From Variovorax guangxiensis (lineage in GTDB: Bacteria > Pseudomonadota > Gammaproteobacteria > Burkholderiales > Burkholderiaceae_C): 53,479 nucleotides of DNA. Below are positions 15,262 through 22,814 of this stretch, one piece after another (within the stretch, counting starts at the first letter, position 1; every line of letters begins with the position of its first letter). Where the stretch lies: positions 1 to 53,479 of the forward strand of contig NZ_RXFT01000026.1 in NCBI RefSeq assembly GCF_003952165.1, written 5' to 3'. Below the pieces are notes generated by a model. The model was not told the DNA's origin, did not search any database, and saw nothing but the letters and a program-made list of their open reading frames with translations. The position numbers and the translations under genes are program-made.

Positions 15262-15968
15262 TGGGGCTGCTCGACGATCTGGCCGAGTGCGTTCATTTCG
15301 AGACGACGCCCTTTCAAGCTCGCGCTGTTATCGAGTGCGTATCGCACCGCCGTATGCAAGGGTGCTACTCGCTCCGCGAGCTGGGCTCCGCCCTGACTAC
15401 GCAGCGAATCCATGATTCCTGCTCTAACGGCCTCGATGTCGTCGGCCGCCCCCAGGTGCACAACGTGGCAGTTCCATCGCCGCAAAAGCCGGGTAAGAAC
15501 TTCAATCTGCTCGGCCACGATGTGCTGCCTGGCGTTGGCTGCTAACGCTCGCTCTCGCGCAAGCTCACGTTGCAGCTCGGAGTTCTTCGCAAGTAGCACA
15601 TCCACGGTGGCATTGAGGCTTTCAGTAGGTTCACTCGCGGCACCGCCTCCGAGCAAGAGTGTCGATGTGGAATTGGATTGGATTGTGTCCGCCATGCCGA
15701 GCCTCTGGGTCGCTACAGCCCAGACGCTGCGCATCTGATTCCGATCAGCGTACGAAAACGCTGGCCCAGTTTTTTCCACGACCTCATCAAATGTGGCCGC
15801 ATGCAAAAAGTCTGCGCCGACCGCGTCAATGAGTCGCTGCGACTCTTCTAGCCAGAAATTCGATGCCGCGCTTGGCATGATGCTCGCACTAGTCACGTAA
15901 GTTGCTCCCTTCTGAAGCCGCAAAGTCGGGCTGCGGCCGGCACCCTGTATCTCAAAATCCTGCAGCAT
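15258..15968 (-). CDS. hypothetical protein, 236 residues
   Basis: Unrecognised. No signal peptide. A helical or coiled-coil stretch (LLAKNSELQRELARERALAANARQHIV) lies near residues 125-155. ATG 15968 has GAGG a few bases upstream and is preferred over GTG 15974. It is third in the seven-gene operon, eight bases after the previous stop. Confidence 0.6.
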   Translation of the reverse strand: MLQDFEIQGAGRSPTLRLQKGATYVTSASIMPSAASNFWLEESQRLIDAVGADFLHAATFDEVVEKTGPAFSYADRNQMRSVWAVATQRLGMADTIQSNSTSTLLLGGGAASEPTESLNATVDVLLAKNSELQRELARERALAANARQHIVAEQIEVLTRLLRRWNCHVVHLGAADDIEAVRAGIMDSLRSQGGAQLAERVAPLHTAVRYALDNSASLKGRRLEMNALGQIVEQPQ

Positions 15969-15976
15969 CGTCACCT

Positions 15977-16345
15977 CTAACGAGGGTTAAATGCGGGTGG
16001 TTGCATTCGTGGTTCCCCGCCGAGCTGTGCGCAGCCAAAGTAGAGAGATTCCAGGTTCTCCAGTGACGGTCGCGCGCCTGGTGTGGAGGCATTGGTAAAG
16101 CCCTCCAGAACCCACTTCATCACATAGATCTCGTCCATCAATGAGCTCGCGCGAAAGGCAATATCGCCAACTTCGAGGGCATCTTGGGCAATGTGTTCGA
16201 TCCGATCGAACCACTGGGTTTGTCTGCCAAGCGTGAAGCCGATGCCATCGTTTCGTGCCAATACTTCGCCAATCAGGCCCATGTAGCGAATCGTGATGAG
16301 CGTCAATCGATCGATGCCGTCATCGGTCTTGATTGCATAGCCCAT
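15977..16345 (-). CDS. hypothetical protein, 122 residues
   Basis: Unrecognised, probably all-helical (DRLTLITIRYMGLIGEVLAR..WFDRIEHIAQDALEVGDIAF). ATG 16345 follows AGGAG. Second gene of the operon, three bases after the first. Confidence 0.6.
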   Translation of the reverse strand: MGYAIKTDDGIDRLTLITIRYMGLIGEVLARNDGIGFTLGRQTQWFDRIEHIAQDALEVGDIAFRASSLMDEIYVMKWVLEGFTNASTPGARPSLENLESLYFGCAQLGGEPRMQPPAFNPR

Positions 16346-16348
16346 CTC

Positions 16349-16942
16349 TCAACTCCTGGGCTCCGCTGGGTACAGATCGCTCTCATATCCGCAGGGCTCG
16401 TCGAAAAATGATGGCCCGTCGACGGCACGTTCGTACTTGAATGAATACCCGAAGTCGTCGTCGTGTTCGCTTCCCTTTTCTTCGCCAACCTGAAGCCGCG
16501 AGCGAACGATTTCGAGCTGATTGACGATGGCCGTCTTGTTGCTTCGCCGAGTCCCCTGAAGCTTAATCAGGACCTGCTGGAGGGGGTACGCATGCGCCTT
16601 CCAATCAGGGCTTGGCTGCGCTGGTGCACGCTCCGACAACCGAGGTGGCTGAGTCGGCAACGGCTGGGGCCAGGCGCGCGGTACACGGTCTGACAAGAAA
16701 GGGTGCAGCTCGTGTAGTTCGAGGCCCAAGGTGCATCGCACACCTTCAAAAAAGGCATCATTGCCCTTGATCCAGCCTTCGACCCATGGGTGGCTCTGCA
16801 TGAAGCTGGGCGCCTCGCGGAACAGCACTTCGAGCAATTCGCGGTTCTCATCAATCCGCTTGAATAGCCCACCGGTGTCATTCCGAGTTGTCGCAAGCAC
16901 TTCGAGCTTTTTGAGCTTTGCGCTCTTGAAGAATCCGAACAT
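16349..16942 (-). CDS. hypothetical protein, first gene of the unknown operon
   Basis: A 197-residue protein starting MFGFFKSAKLKKLEVLATTR. ATG 16942 has GTAGGGGGAAAG upstream; the open frame extends to 17017 but would run through the operator. A proline-rich segment lies around residues 95-115 and an acidic C-terminus follows. No family recognised. It is headed by operator A (16996-17030), which ties the operon to the transfer regulon. Confidence 0.62.
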   Translation of the reverse strand: MFGFFKSAKLKKLEVLATTRNDTGGLFKRIDENRELLEVLFREAPSFMQSHPWVEGWIKGNDAFFEGVRCTLGLELHELHPFLSDRVPRAWPQPLPTQPPRLSERAPAQPSPDWKAHAYPLQQVLIKLQGTRRSNKTAIVNQLEIVRSRLQVGEEKGSEHDDDFGYSFKYERAVDGPSFFDEPCGYESDLYPAEPRS

Positions 16943-16995
16943 CTTTCCCCCTACTTCCCCAGCCGCAGAAATCGGGTCGCGGCCTTCGCCCGGTC

Positions 16996-17030
16996 GCGCA
17001 TAACATGCGCGCAACAAGCGAAGTATGCGT
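16996..17030 (-). promoter_or_regulatory. transfer-regulon operator A
   Basis: A 35-bp element matching operator B at 29 of 35 positions and of identical length. It contains GCGCAT (16996), ATGCGC (17005) and ATGCGT (17025). Reverse-strand CATACT at its upstream end could serve as a -10. It lies 54 bases before the first gene of the seven-gene operon. Confidence 0.75.
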
Positions 17031-17088
17031 CAAATGCAGGAGCGAGAGAGGCGTGGAAGCAGCGGAAACAACACGAAGGCCGACGGAT

Positions 17089-17973
17089 TCACCGCTCTGG
17101 CGTCGACGGTCTTTGCTTTCCTGCTTCTGCTGGATTCTTGTGCTCTGGCGGCTGCTGCACAGGGGAAGCACGTTCCGCTTTCGGCTCGGGGGTCTTGCCG
17201 GCGTCGAGTGCCTTGGCCACGGCGCCCTGCGCCTGTGTCAAATACTTGCTCTGCAATGAGCCATCCCCAGGGAAACGCTGCGCGTAGGCATCCCGAACTG
17301 CTTCAAGGCCCGCATACGTGCCCTTCAGCTCCGGGTGTTTCGCCACCGCCTCGGCTTGCGGAAGATGCTCAAAGGCCACTGCGCGCGCCGGCCGGATCGC
17401 GTCGGAGAAGATCTGTTTGACGCCTTCGAGGTCGCCGTGGAAACTGCGCCTTGCCGCTTCGTTCCACTGACCCTTGGCGTTGTCGATCCGTGTCTGGTCC
17501 AGCTCGTATCCCGCGTCGCGGGCGATCTGACCGATGAATTCACGGGTGGCTCTCCCATTTCCCTCTCTGAACGGGTGCAGAGCGTTGTACTCTGAGTAGT
17601 AGTAGGCCAGCCGGTCGACGAACTCCGGCTTTTCGAGCCCGCGGAGGTTGCCTTCCTTCTCCAGCTCCTTCGTGAGTGAGCGCGCTTGGCTCTCGATGAA
17701 TGCGGGCTGCGCAAACTGCGAACCGCCCTTGGCGATGTTCACCGTTCGCAGCTCTCCTGCCCATTCGTACACGTCTTGGAACAGGTGCTTGTGCGTTGCT
17801 TGCAACTGCGCCAGGTCATGCTTGCCACTGATCGGTTTCTCTCGCAGCTCGGCAGCACGCAGTGCGGTGGCTTCGTACTCGAACTCGGTCAGCTTTGCAT
17901 CGTCGCGGATGTCCTGCTTATTGCGAAGAACTCGGGTGCCGGGATAGCTGTACGGGTCGCCGAACTCGCGCAC
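17089..17973 (-). CDS. fic: Fic-domain toxin (AMP transferase), VbhT-like
   Basis: A 294-residue protein with a complete Fic motif HPFREGNGR (H133-R141) and the usual flap region (residues 64-90). Fic proteins transfer AMP from ATP to target proteins; VbhT-type ones are conjugation-associated toxins. Residues 209-294 form a separate C-terminal module (AVAKHPELKGTYAGLE...) also present in the zeta toxin at 52050, ending QRPSTPER. There is no BID domain as in VbhT. The GTG start lies two bases after the antitoxin stop. Confidence 0.88.
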   Translation of the reverse strand: MREFGDPYSYPGTRVLRNKQDIRDDAKLTEFEYEATALRAAELREKPISGKHDLAQLQATHKHLFQDVYEWAGELRTVNIAKGGSQFAQPAFIESQARSLTKELEKEGNLRGLEKPEFVDRLAYYYSEYNALHPFREGNGRATREFIGQIARDAGYELDQTRIDNAKGQWNEAARRSFHGDLEGVKQIFSDAIRPARAVAFEHLPQAEAVAKHPELKGTYAGLEAVRDAYAQRFPGDGSLQSKYLTQAQGAVAKALDAGKTPEPKAERASPVQQPPEHKNPAEAGKQRPSTPER

Positions 17974-17975
17974 GA

Positions 17976-18218
17976 TCAGCGCCCCCGAGCGGTGGCTACC
18001 TTCGGGCGAGCTGCCGCCAGCGGCGGCGTGTCTTCATGTGTGTGCGTGCGGCCCGTTGCGCGCGCTGCACTTGCCTTCACCGCCTGGTCGTATGTCAGCT
18101 TGCCTTCGACCACGGCCGCTGCGTCCACGAGAAATTCGGGGGTTGGCTTGTGCCCCTCGATGCGAGTGTTCGCAAGCGCCTGAGTCATCGCGTACTGGCG
18201 TTCTGCCTTCGTGCCCAT
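17976..18218 (-). CDS. VbhA-like Fic antitoxin
   Basis: An 80-residue protein directly upstream of the Fic gene. ALANTRIEG lines up with the VbhA inhibitory helix motif (S/T-x-x-x-E-G/N), which blocks ATP's gamma-phosphate site, but here the first position is Asn. The rest (TPEFLVDAAAVVEGKLTYDQAV) fits the VbhA second helix. The start at 18218 is chosen because GGAGG lies six bases upstream. Confidence 0.8.
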   Translation of the reverse strand: MGTKAERQYAMTQALANTRIEGHKPTPEFLVDAAAVVEGKLTYDQAVKASAARATGRTHTHEDTPPLAAARPKVATARGR

Positions 18219-18275
18219 AACGTCCTCCATGACGGTAGTTTGAACGCGATTTTACCATGCCAACGTATCTACGCG

Positions 18276-18304
18276 TTGCTACATCGAGCGGAAAAGTTTA
18301 TACT
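18276..18304 (+). promoter_or_regulatory. mazEF promoter
   Basis: TTGCTA (18276-18281), a 17-bp spacer and TATACT (18299-18304), then AGGAG at 18321 before the mazE start. A good sigma70 match. Confidence 0.75.
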
Positions 18305-18331
18305 TGTCTCAACATTTTCTAGGAGTCAAGC

Positions 18332-18625
18332 ATGCCGAATAAAGCAGCTCTTGTCGCTGTCGAGCAGAAGGTGCAGGAGTGGGGCAATGGCCTCGCCGTC
18401 CGCATCACATCGCCCGTGGCCAAGGCCGCGCATTTCAAACTCGGCCAGCCGGTCGTGGTCGAGGTCGTCGAAGACGGCATCCTGCTGCGTCGCCTCGGGG
18501 AGCCGAAGCTGTCGCTGTCGCAGATGCTCAAGAAGTTCGATCCGGCAGTGCATGGTGGCGAGGCCATGGCCTTCGCGCCGATCGGCGTCGAGGCGGGGGC
18601 CTCCAGCGCACACGAGGTTGCTTGA
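18332..18625 (+). CDS. mazE: MazE/AbrB-type antitoxin
   Basis: A 97-residue protein with the SpoVT/AbrB fold: VQEWGNGLAVRITSPVAKAAHFKLGQPVVVEVVEDGILLRR is the DNA-binding swapped-hairpin domain of MazE antitoxins. The disordered C-terminus (residues 60-97) would wrap the toxin. It autoregulates in characterised systems. The stop overlaps the toxin start (TGATG). Confidence 0.88.
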   Translation: MPNKAALVAVEQKVQEWGNGLAVRITSPVAKAAHFKLGQPVVVEVVEDGILLRRLGEPKLSLSQMLKKFDPAVHGGEAMAFAPIGVEAGASSAHEVA

Positions 18626-18987
18626 TGGCGGGAGTGTTGTGGGTGCCTGATCGTCGTGACGTGATCTACATCGACCACAGCCCGCATATGGGCGACGAAA
18701 TGCCTGGTGAACATCCGATGCTGGTGTTGTCCACCAAGGCCTTCAATGACAGGACCAGCATCGTCATTGGCTTGCCGATGACGCACTCGCCGATGAATGC
18801 AAGCAATCCGTTCGCGGTGAAGCTGACGGTGAAGAAAGGGACAGCGGATTCGTACGTCCTGGCGCATCAACCCAAGTCCTTTGACTGGCGCGCTCGGACT
18901 GCGAGGCCGCATCCCATGGGGCAGGCATCGCTTGTCGATTTTCAGGACTGTTGTGACCGGCTGAACGCGATCATTTCGATTTGCTAG
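18625..18987 (+). CDS. mazF: MazF/PemK-type mRNA interferase toxin
   Basis: A 120-residue MazF-family protein: RRDVIYIDHSP..MPGEHPMLVLSTKAFNDRTSIVIGLPMT near the N-terminus and SYVLAHQPKSFDWRARTARP with the conserved W-R-A-R region. MazF toxins cut mRNA at short sites and are held inactive by MazE. ATG 18625 shares a base with the mazE stop; a long open frame further upstream in this frame is a shadow of mazE. Confidence 0.88.
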   Translation: MAGVLWVPDRRDVIYIDHSPHMGDEMPGEHPMLVLSTKAFNDRTSIVIGLPMTHSPMNASNPFAVKLTVKKGTADSYVLAHQPKSFDWRARTARPHPMGQASLVDFQDCCDRLNAIISIC

Positions 18988-19012
18988 CCGGCATCGAAAG
19001 GGAGAGTACAAA

Positions 19013-19249
19013 ATGAACCGTGCCACTCTGCATCTTGACCCCGACTTCGGGACTTCTCTCGTGAAGGCCAGGAACGCGCTCGCCTTCGTGCTCGCGGTGC
19101 TGACCGCGCCATTCCGGTTCGCAACGGCCGTCGGCCGCGGCTTCTTCCGGACGGTCCGCGCGGCCTTCCTCGGCGCGCTTGGGCTGGCGCTGGTGGGCTG
19201 CGTGGCCTACGGCCTGTTCCGGGTCATCCTCTACCCTCTGTTCCACTGA
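19013..19249 (+). CDS. small membrane protein, 78 residues
   Basis: Contains two hydrophobic segments (about 23-40 and 52-72) between basic residues; no family recognised. ATG 19013 has GGGAGAG upstream. It follows mazF by 25 bases and may be co-transcribed. Confidence 0.55.
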   Translation: MNRATLHLDPDFGTSLVKARNALAFVLAVLTAPFRFATAVGRGFFRTVRAAFLGALGLALVGCVAYGLFRVILYPLFH

Positions 19250-19262
19250 GGGAGCCGGCGCT

Positions 19263-19499
19263 ATGTCCGCCGTGCTTGTCGACCCGCAGCAGCTCACTTT
19301 CGGCGAGCTGGACCAGGCGCTATCCCGCTGTATGGCCGCTCATCCGCCAGAGGGCACCGATTTGAAGATGCACCCTGACGCAAACCGGATGGCGGACCTG
19401 TGGGCAGCAATGACGATCGAGCGCAGAACGAGCGTGCCGCTCGCCGAGGTCGACCCCCGTGTGCTCGAAGCCTTCGAGCGCTGGTTTCTCCCTGCTTAG
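19263..19499 (+). CDS. DUF3717-like small protein
   Basis: A 78-residue protein. FGELDQALSRCMAAHPPEG followed by RMADLWAAMTIERRTSVPLA and LEAFERWF resembles the small DUF3717 family of Burkholderiales (from memory, moderate). ATG 19263 follows GGAGCC. It lies 13 bases after the previous gene. Confidence 0.55.
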   Translation: MSAVLVDPQQLTFGELDQALSRCMAAHPPEGTDLKMHPDANRMADLWAAMTIERRTSVPLAEVDPRVLEAFERWFLPA

Positions 19500-19509
19500 C
19501 CCCCGCATC

Positions 19510-19529
19510 ACGCGGGATCGGCCCCCTTC
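19510..19529 (+). repeat. orphan iteron
   Basis: ACGCGGGATCGGCCCCCTTC matches the oriV iteron consensus about 15 kb from the origin, just before a DnaA-box-like TTATCCACC (19542). It may titrate or bridge RepA. Confidence 0.6.
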
Positions 19530-19540
19530 CCCCTGCCAGC

Positions 19541-19650
19541 CTTATCCACCGCCCGCCGCTGACTGCGGCGCCTATGGAAAACCCACCTCGTGCAATCCGC
19601 GAGGTTGCGGTGGGTTTCCCACAGGTCCAGCCCGTGGATAAAGCCTTCAG
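19541..19650. repeat. non-coding repeat, copy 1 (partner at 53287-53388)
   Basis: About 100 bp bounded by TTATCCACC and GTGGATAA (inverted DnaA-box-like ends), containing CCACCTCGTGCAA and CGCGAGGTTGCGG arms able to form a stem. It is highly similar to the element after the zeta toxin. Nothing coding is supported in 19500-19887. Confidence 0.75.
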
Positions 19651-19830
19651 GATCTTGCAACGCCATTTCCGACGATGCGCCGGCAAGCACCGCCCGAAAT
19701 GGCGATGGTGGCCACCCTGCTCGAGCACCGCCGTTTCTGGCGAGTCTCTACGCTTGGCGGCCTCTCCCCTACCAGCGAACCACCGCGCAGAATCCACCTG
19801 CAGCATCGCCGTTCGTGGCGATGGTCGACG

Positions 19831-19863
19831 AAAAAGGCCGACTCCCCGAAGGAAGCCGGCCTT
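19831..19863 (-). terminator. terminator of the long transfer block
   Basis: AAGGCCG (19834-19840) pairs with CGGCCTT (19857-19863), with a further small stem inside. The A-run at 19830-19835 gives the T-run on the reverse strand. It lies 25 bases past the SGNH stop. Confidence 0.7.
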
Positions 19864-19887
19864 GACCTGGTGGCGCCGTACAGGTCG

Positions 19888-20643
19888 CTAGCGGCACTCT
19901 GGCGCGAGGCCGTCAATGGTTCGTGCAAGCTGCTCTGTCAGCCTCGTGGAGTACGGCTGCGCCGGGTGAACGTCATCAGCGAAATCCGTGCTATCGCGAG
20001 TGAATGGGACAGATCCCCAGTTCGCGAAGGCAACACCCTCTTCCTTCGCAACCCGGCTTGCAATCGCGTCGTAGGCGTCACGCTGGTCGACGCCTTCACG
20101 CACGTGGGAGAGGCCGGTCACGATCGCCGTCTTTTGAAGTGCCTTGACCCGTTGGACCATGGTCCGCAATGGCGTCTCGTAGTCGAAGCCATTGCCCGCA
20201 TCGTTCAGGCCGTGCTCGATGACCACGAAGCGTGATGTGATGCGGTCGTTCATGAAAAAGGGCAACCGGCGTGTCGCATAGTCCCCAGGTTCCGTGCGAT
20301 CGCTGACCGTCACCAGCGGGCGTATCCTCACCAGTCCGACCGCTGGCGGCTCCTGCAACCGGCCAGGTCCTGCCCCCGTGATGTTCGTCCCGCCATAGAG
20401 GATTGAATCGCCATACAGCGTCACCGAGCAGTCGACCGGCGAAGCGGTCGAGCTCGATGCGCCGCTGTCCTGCGCCGGCGCAGCAGCCGTCGCCGGCACC
20501 GATGTGCTGGCGACTGGCAGCATGCCCATTGCAGCACCGCCACCACCACCTCCGCCGCCGCCGCCGCATCCGACGTTCACTGCGGCCACGACGGAAAGGA
20601 TGACGAACAAGGGGAAGCGCCCGAGGCGCACGCCGCCGCTCAC
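19888..20643 (-). CDS. SGNH/GDSL-family lipoprotein hydrolase
   Basis: A 251-residue protein with a lipoprotein signal peptide ending VNVGC (lipidated Cys26), then a glycine run and an Ala/Ser-rich linker. The hydrolase core has YGDSILYG (Ser80), GLND (145-148) and DDVH (D223, H226), the four SGNH blocks. It probably acts as a surface or periplasmic esterase. GTG 20643 overlaps the adhesin stop (GTGA), so expression is coupled to the adhesin; it might modify the adhesin, glycans or the partner cell surface (inference). Confidence 0.85.
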   Translation of the reverse strand: MSGGVRLGRFPLFVILSVVAAVNVGCGGGGGGGGGGAAMGMLPVASTSVPATAAAPAQDSGASSSTASPVDCSVTLYGDSILYGGTNITGAGPGRLQEPPAVGLVRIRPLVTVSDRTEPGDYATRRLPFFMNDRITSRFVVIEHGLNDAGNGFDYETPLRTMVQRVKALQKTAIVTGLSHVREGVDQRDAYDAIASRVAKEEGVAFANWGSVPFTRDSTDFADDVHPAQPYSTRLTEQLARTIDGLAPECR

Positions 20644-22661
20644 TTGAACCCCCAAGTCACGCCGACAGCCGCGCCGACTCGCGCGCTGCCACCGCTGGTC
20701 CAGGAAACCCGTGCGTTCACCAGCACGTTGTTGCTCACGTAGTGATTCACGCCGACCGCGATCGCGTTCTCGCCGCCGTATGTGCCCACCGCGGCGCTGA
20801 CGCTCGAATCACCATCAGCACGTGCATTCGGCACCAGCGCAGAGGCCGCCATGGCGATGGCGCCAACACCCGCGATGCGCCTCGACAGCTTGGCGTCCAG
20901 CCCGTTGATGCGGTTGTCCGTGTACGCCTGGCCGGCATTCGAACTTCTGTCCACCATGGCAGTGACTTGCCCCAGATTCGTCGCGTCAGTCGGTGCCACA
21001 CCAGGTGCGACGTTGGTGATCTGCCGCTCTGCTCCAGCGCTGCCAACAGACACGCTGTTGTCACGGCTCGCCACCGAGCCCGGGCCGATCGCAACCGAGT
21101 TCGACCCTGTGGCCGAAGCGGGTGGCAGGTTGCTCGGGTTCGTCGCTGCCAATGTGCTGCCGATCGCGCCGAATGCACTGCCGACGTTGTTGTAGGTCAC
21201 GCCGTTGATCGTGTAGCCCGGTGCCGAGACGGTGCCGGTCTTCGCGTCGTAGGTCGATCCACCGCCGAAGTTGGCGGCCGTCGACGAACCGAGGGTGTTC
21301 ACGTTAACGCCAAGCGCATTGAGCGCGGTGTTCGTCGCGTTGAGCTGGCTACCGTTCACCGCATCTGTGCTGGTCCCGGAGATCCGGCCAGCTGCCACAT
21401 TCGTGACGGTCCGTTCCTTGCCCACGTCGCCGACACTGACAGTACTGAGCGGCGCCGTGCCTGCGAAGGCGTAGTCGTTCCCGTTGATCGTTGTGCCCTT
21501 GGTGGCGACGGCCGCGGCGGACACCGAGTTCGCTCCGAGAGCGACATCGCCGTTGTTGGTGGCGATAGAGGACTGCCCGAGAGCTACGCTGCTGTCCCCT
21601 TTGGACTGAGCACCATGGCCGACGGCGGTAGATGCAGTTCCACTGGCATTGCTGCCAGCGCCTACAGCGGTGGAGTAGACCGCCGAGCTGATCGCGTTAG
21701 AGCCGAAGGCTGCGGCACCGTCTGCGGTCGCCTGGGAGTCTTGCCCGGCTGCGACTGAATTGCTTCCAGACGCAACCGAACTTGGGCCCATCGCTGTCGC
21801 TCGAAAACCCGAGGCCTCGGCGGCGGTACCGCCCATGCCGTTGGACGCGAAGTACTTTGTTTTTTCGTCCGTGTAGGCCTTCGAATCATTGAGGGTCTGC
21901 GTCGCGCGGGCATCGGTATACGAGTTGGCTTGATTCAGCGTGGTGATGGCCTTCGCATCGGTGTAGGCCTTCGAGTCATCGATGGCCTGAGTCACGCGGG
22001 AATCGGTGTAGGCCTTGGAATCATTCAGTGTGGTCGTCACTCGCGAATCGGTGTACGAATTCGACTGACTGACGGCCTGGTTCACCGCCTGGCCGGACTT
22101 CGCATCCGTGTAAGCATTGGCTTGGTTGAGCGTCGAGGCAAGCCCGCCATTCAGTTGATCGACGTTCACGGCATCAGTGCCCGCAGAACCAGCCGCCACG
22201 CCGGTGATCTGGCGGCCACCAACCTCCACGCTGTTGTCGCGTGTCGTCTGGCTCCCCGCGCCGAGCGCCACCGAGTTGTTATTCGAGGCGTTCGCATTCG
22301 CACCCAGCGCCGTCGATTGATTTCCCGAGGTGCGCGAGCCGCCACCCACGGCTGTCGACTGCTGGCCTACAGGCAGTGGCGTATTCACGATGAGCCCGGT
22401 ATTGGGGTCGATGCAGATGATGTTGATGCATCCACCCACGGCGACGGCGCCCTGAGCATTCGCATTGGCGTTGCCGCCCACAGCAACTGCTTGCAGGCCC
22501 GCATTTGCCAGTGCGCCTACAGCAGTACCGTTGAGCTGCGATACCGCACCCGATCCGATCGCCGTCTGCCCTGGAGTGGTAGACCCCTCGATAACCTGAG
22601 CATTGGCGAGATTGCAGGCCATCGCCGCTGTGGCCGCCAGGAGACTGAGCTTGAAGTTCAT
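20640..22661 (-). CDS. YadA-like trimeric autotransporter adhesin
   Basis: A 673-residue protein: signal peptide (MNFKLSLLAATAAMACNLANA), head repeats with YadA-type AIGSGA/AVGGGS/ALGANA motifs, HANS-like necks (GTDAVNVDQLN, STDAVNGSQLN, PTDATNLGQV), a coiled-coil stalk with about six YTD repeats, and a C-terminal YadA anchor ending VGAAVGVTWGFK. Such trimers mediate attachment and autoagglutination. ATG 22661 is preferred over an upstream ATG because it begins the signal peptide and follows AGGGA. Confidence 0.92.
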   Translation of the reverse strand: MNFKLSLLAATAAMACNLANAQVIEGSTTPGQTAIGSGAVSQLNGTAVGALANAGLQAVAVGGNANANAQGAVAVGGCINIICIDPNTGLIVNTPLPVGQQSTAVGGGSRTSGNQSTALGANANASNNNSVALGAGSQTTRDNSVEVGGRQITGVAAGSAGTDAVNVDQLNGGLASTLNQANAYTDAKSGQAVNQAVSQSNSYTDSRVTTTLNDSKAYTDSRVTQAIDDSKAYTDAKAITTLNQANSYTDARATQTLNDSKAYTDEKTKYFASNGMGGTAAEASGFRATAMGPSSVASGSNSVAAGQDSQATADGAAAFGSNAISSAVYSTAVGAGSNASGTASTAVGHGAQSKGDSSVALGQSSIATNNGDVALGANSVSAAAVATKGTTINGNDYAFAGTAPLSTVSVGDVGKERTVTNVAAGRISGTSTDAVNGSQLNATNTALNALGVNVNTLGSSTAANFGGGSTYDAKTGTVSAPGYTINGVTYNNVGSAFGAIGSTLAATNPSNLPPASATGSNSVAIGPGSVASRDNSVSVGSAGAERQITNVAPGVAPTDATNLGQVTAMVDRSSNAGQAYTDNRINGLDAKLSRRIAGVGAIAMAASALVPNARADGDSSVSAAVGTYGGENAIAVGVNHYVSNNVLVNARVSWTSGGSARVGAAVGVTWGFK
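21860..22130 (-). repeat. YTD stalk repeats within the adhesin gene
   Basis: About six in-frame units of roughly 15 codons, each ending in a SYTD/AYTD-type motif followed by SR, AK or AR. They form the coiled-coil stalk and are a likely site of length variation by recombination. Confidence 0.8.
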
Positions 22662-22814
22662 TTGTTGATCCCTGAGTTGAAGTTGTTGGTGCTGCTGTTG
22701 AATGCGTGATGCACCCGAAGACAAGATCCGACGCCCATTGCGTGAAGCCGCGAAAGCAGGGCGTCGGAAAACGCTGTCGCGGAATTGGTTGGTGACGTGC
22801 AGAAGGTGCAGGCA

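Noticed and set aside
18379..18624. N-terminal extension of mazF
   Set aside because: It covers mazE in another frame; ATG 18625 gives the standard overlap and length.
20742..21758. 338-residue forward-strand frame
   Set aside because: Antisense to the adhesin; the repeats of the adhesin explain the long open frame.
21860..22130. Regular repeats that might suggest CRISPR
   Set aside because: They are in-frame codon repeats of the adhesin stalk, about 15 codons each, without unique spacers or cas genes.
22690..22715. GCATCACGCAT-like sequence before the adhesin gene
   Set aside because: Resembles part of operator C but lacks the 11-bp half-site spacing.
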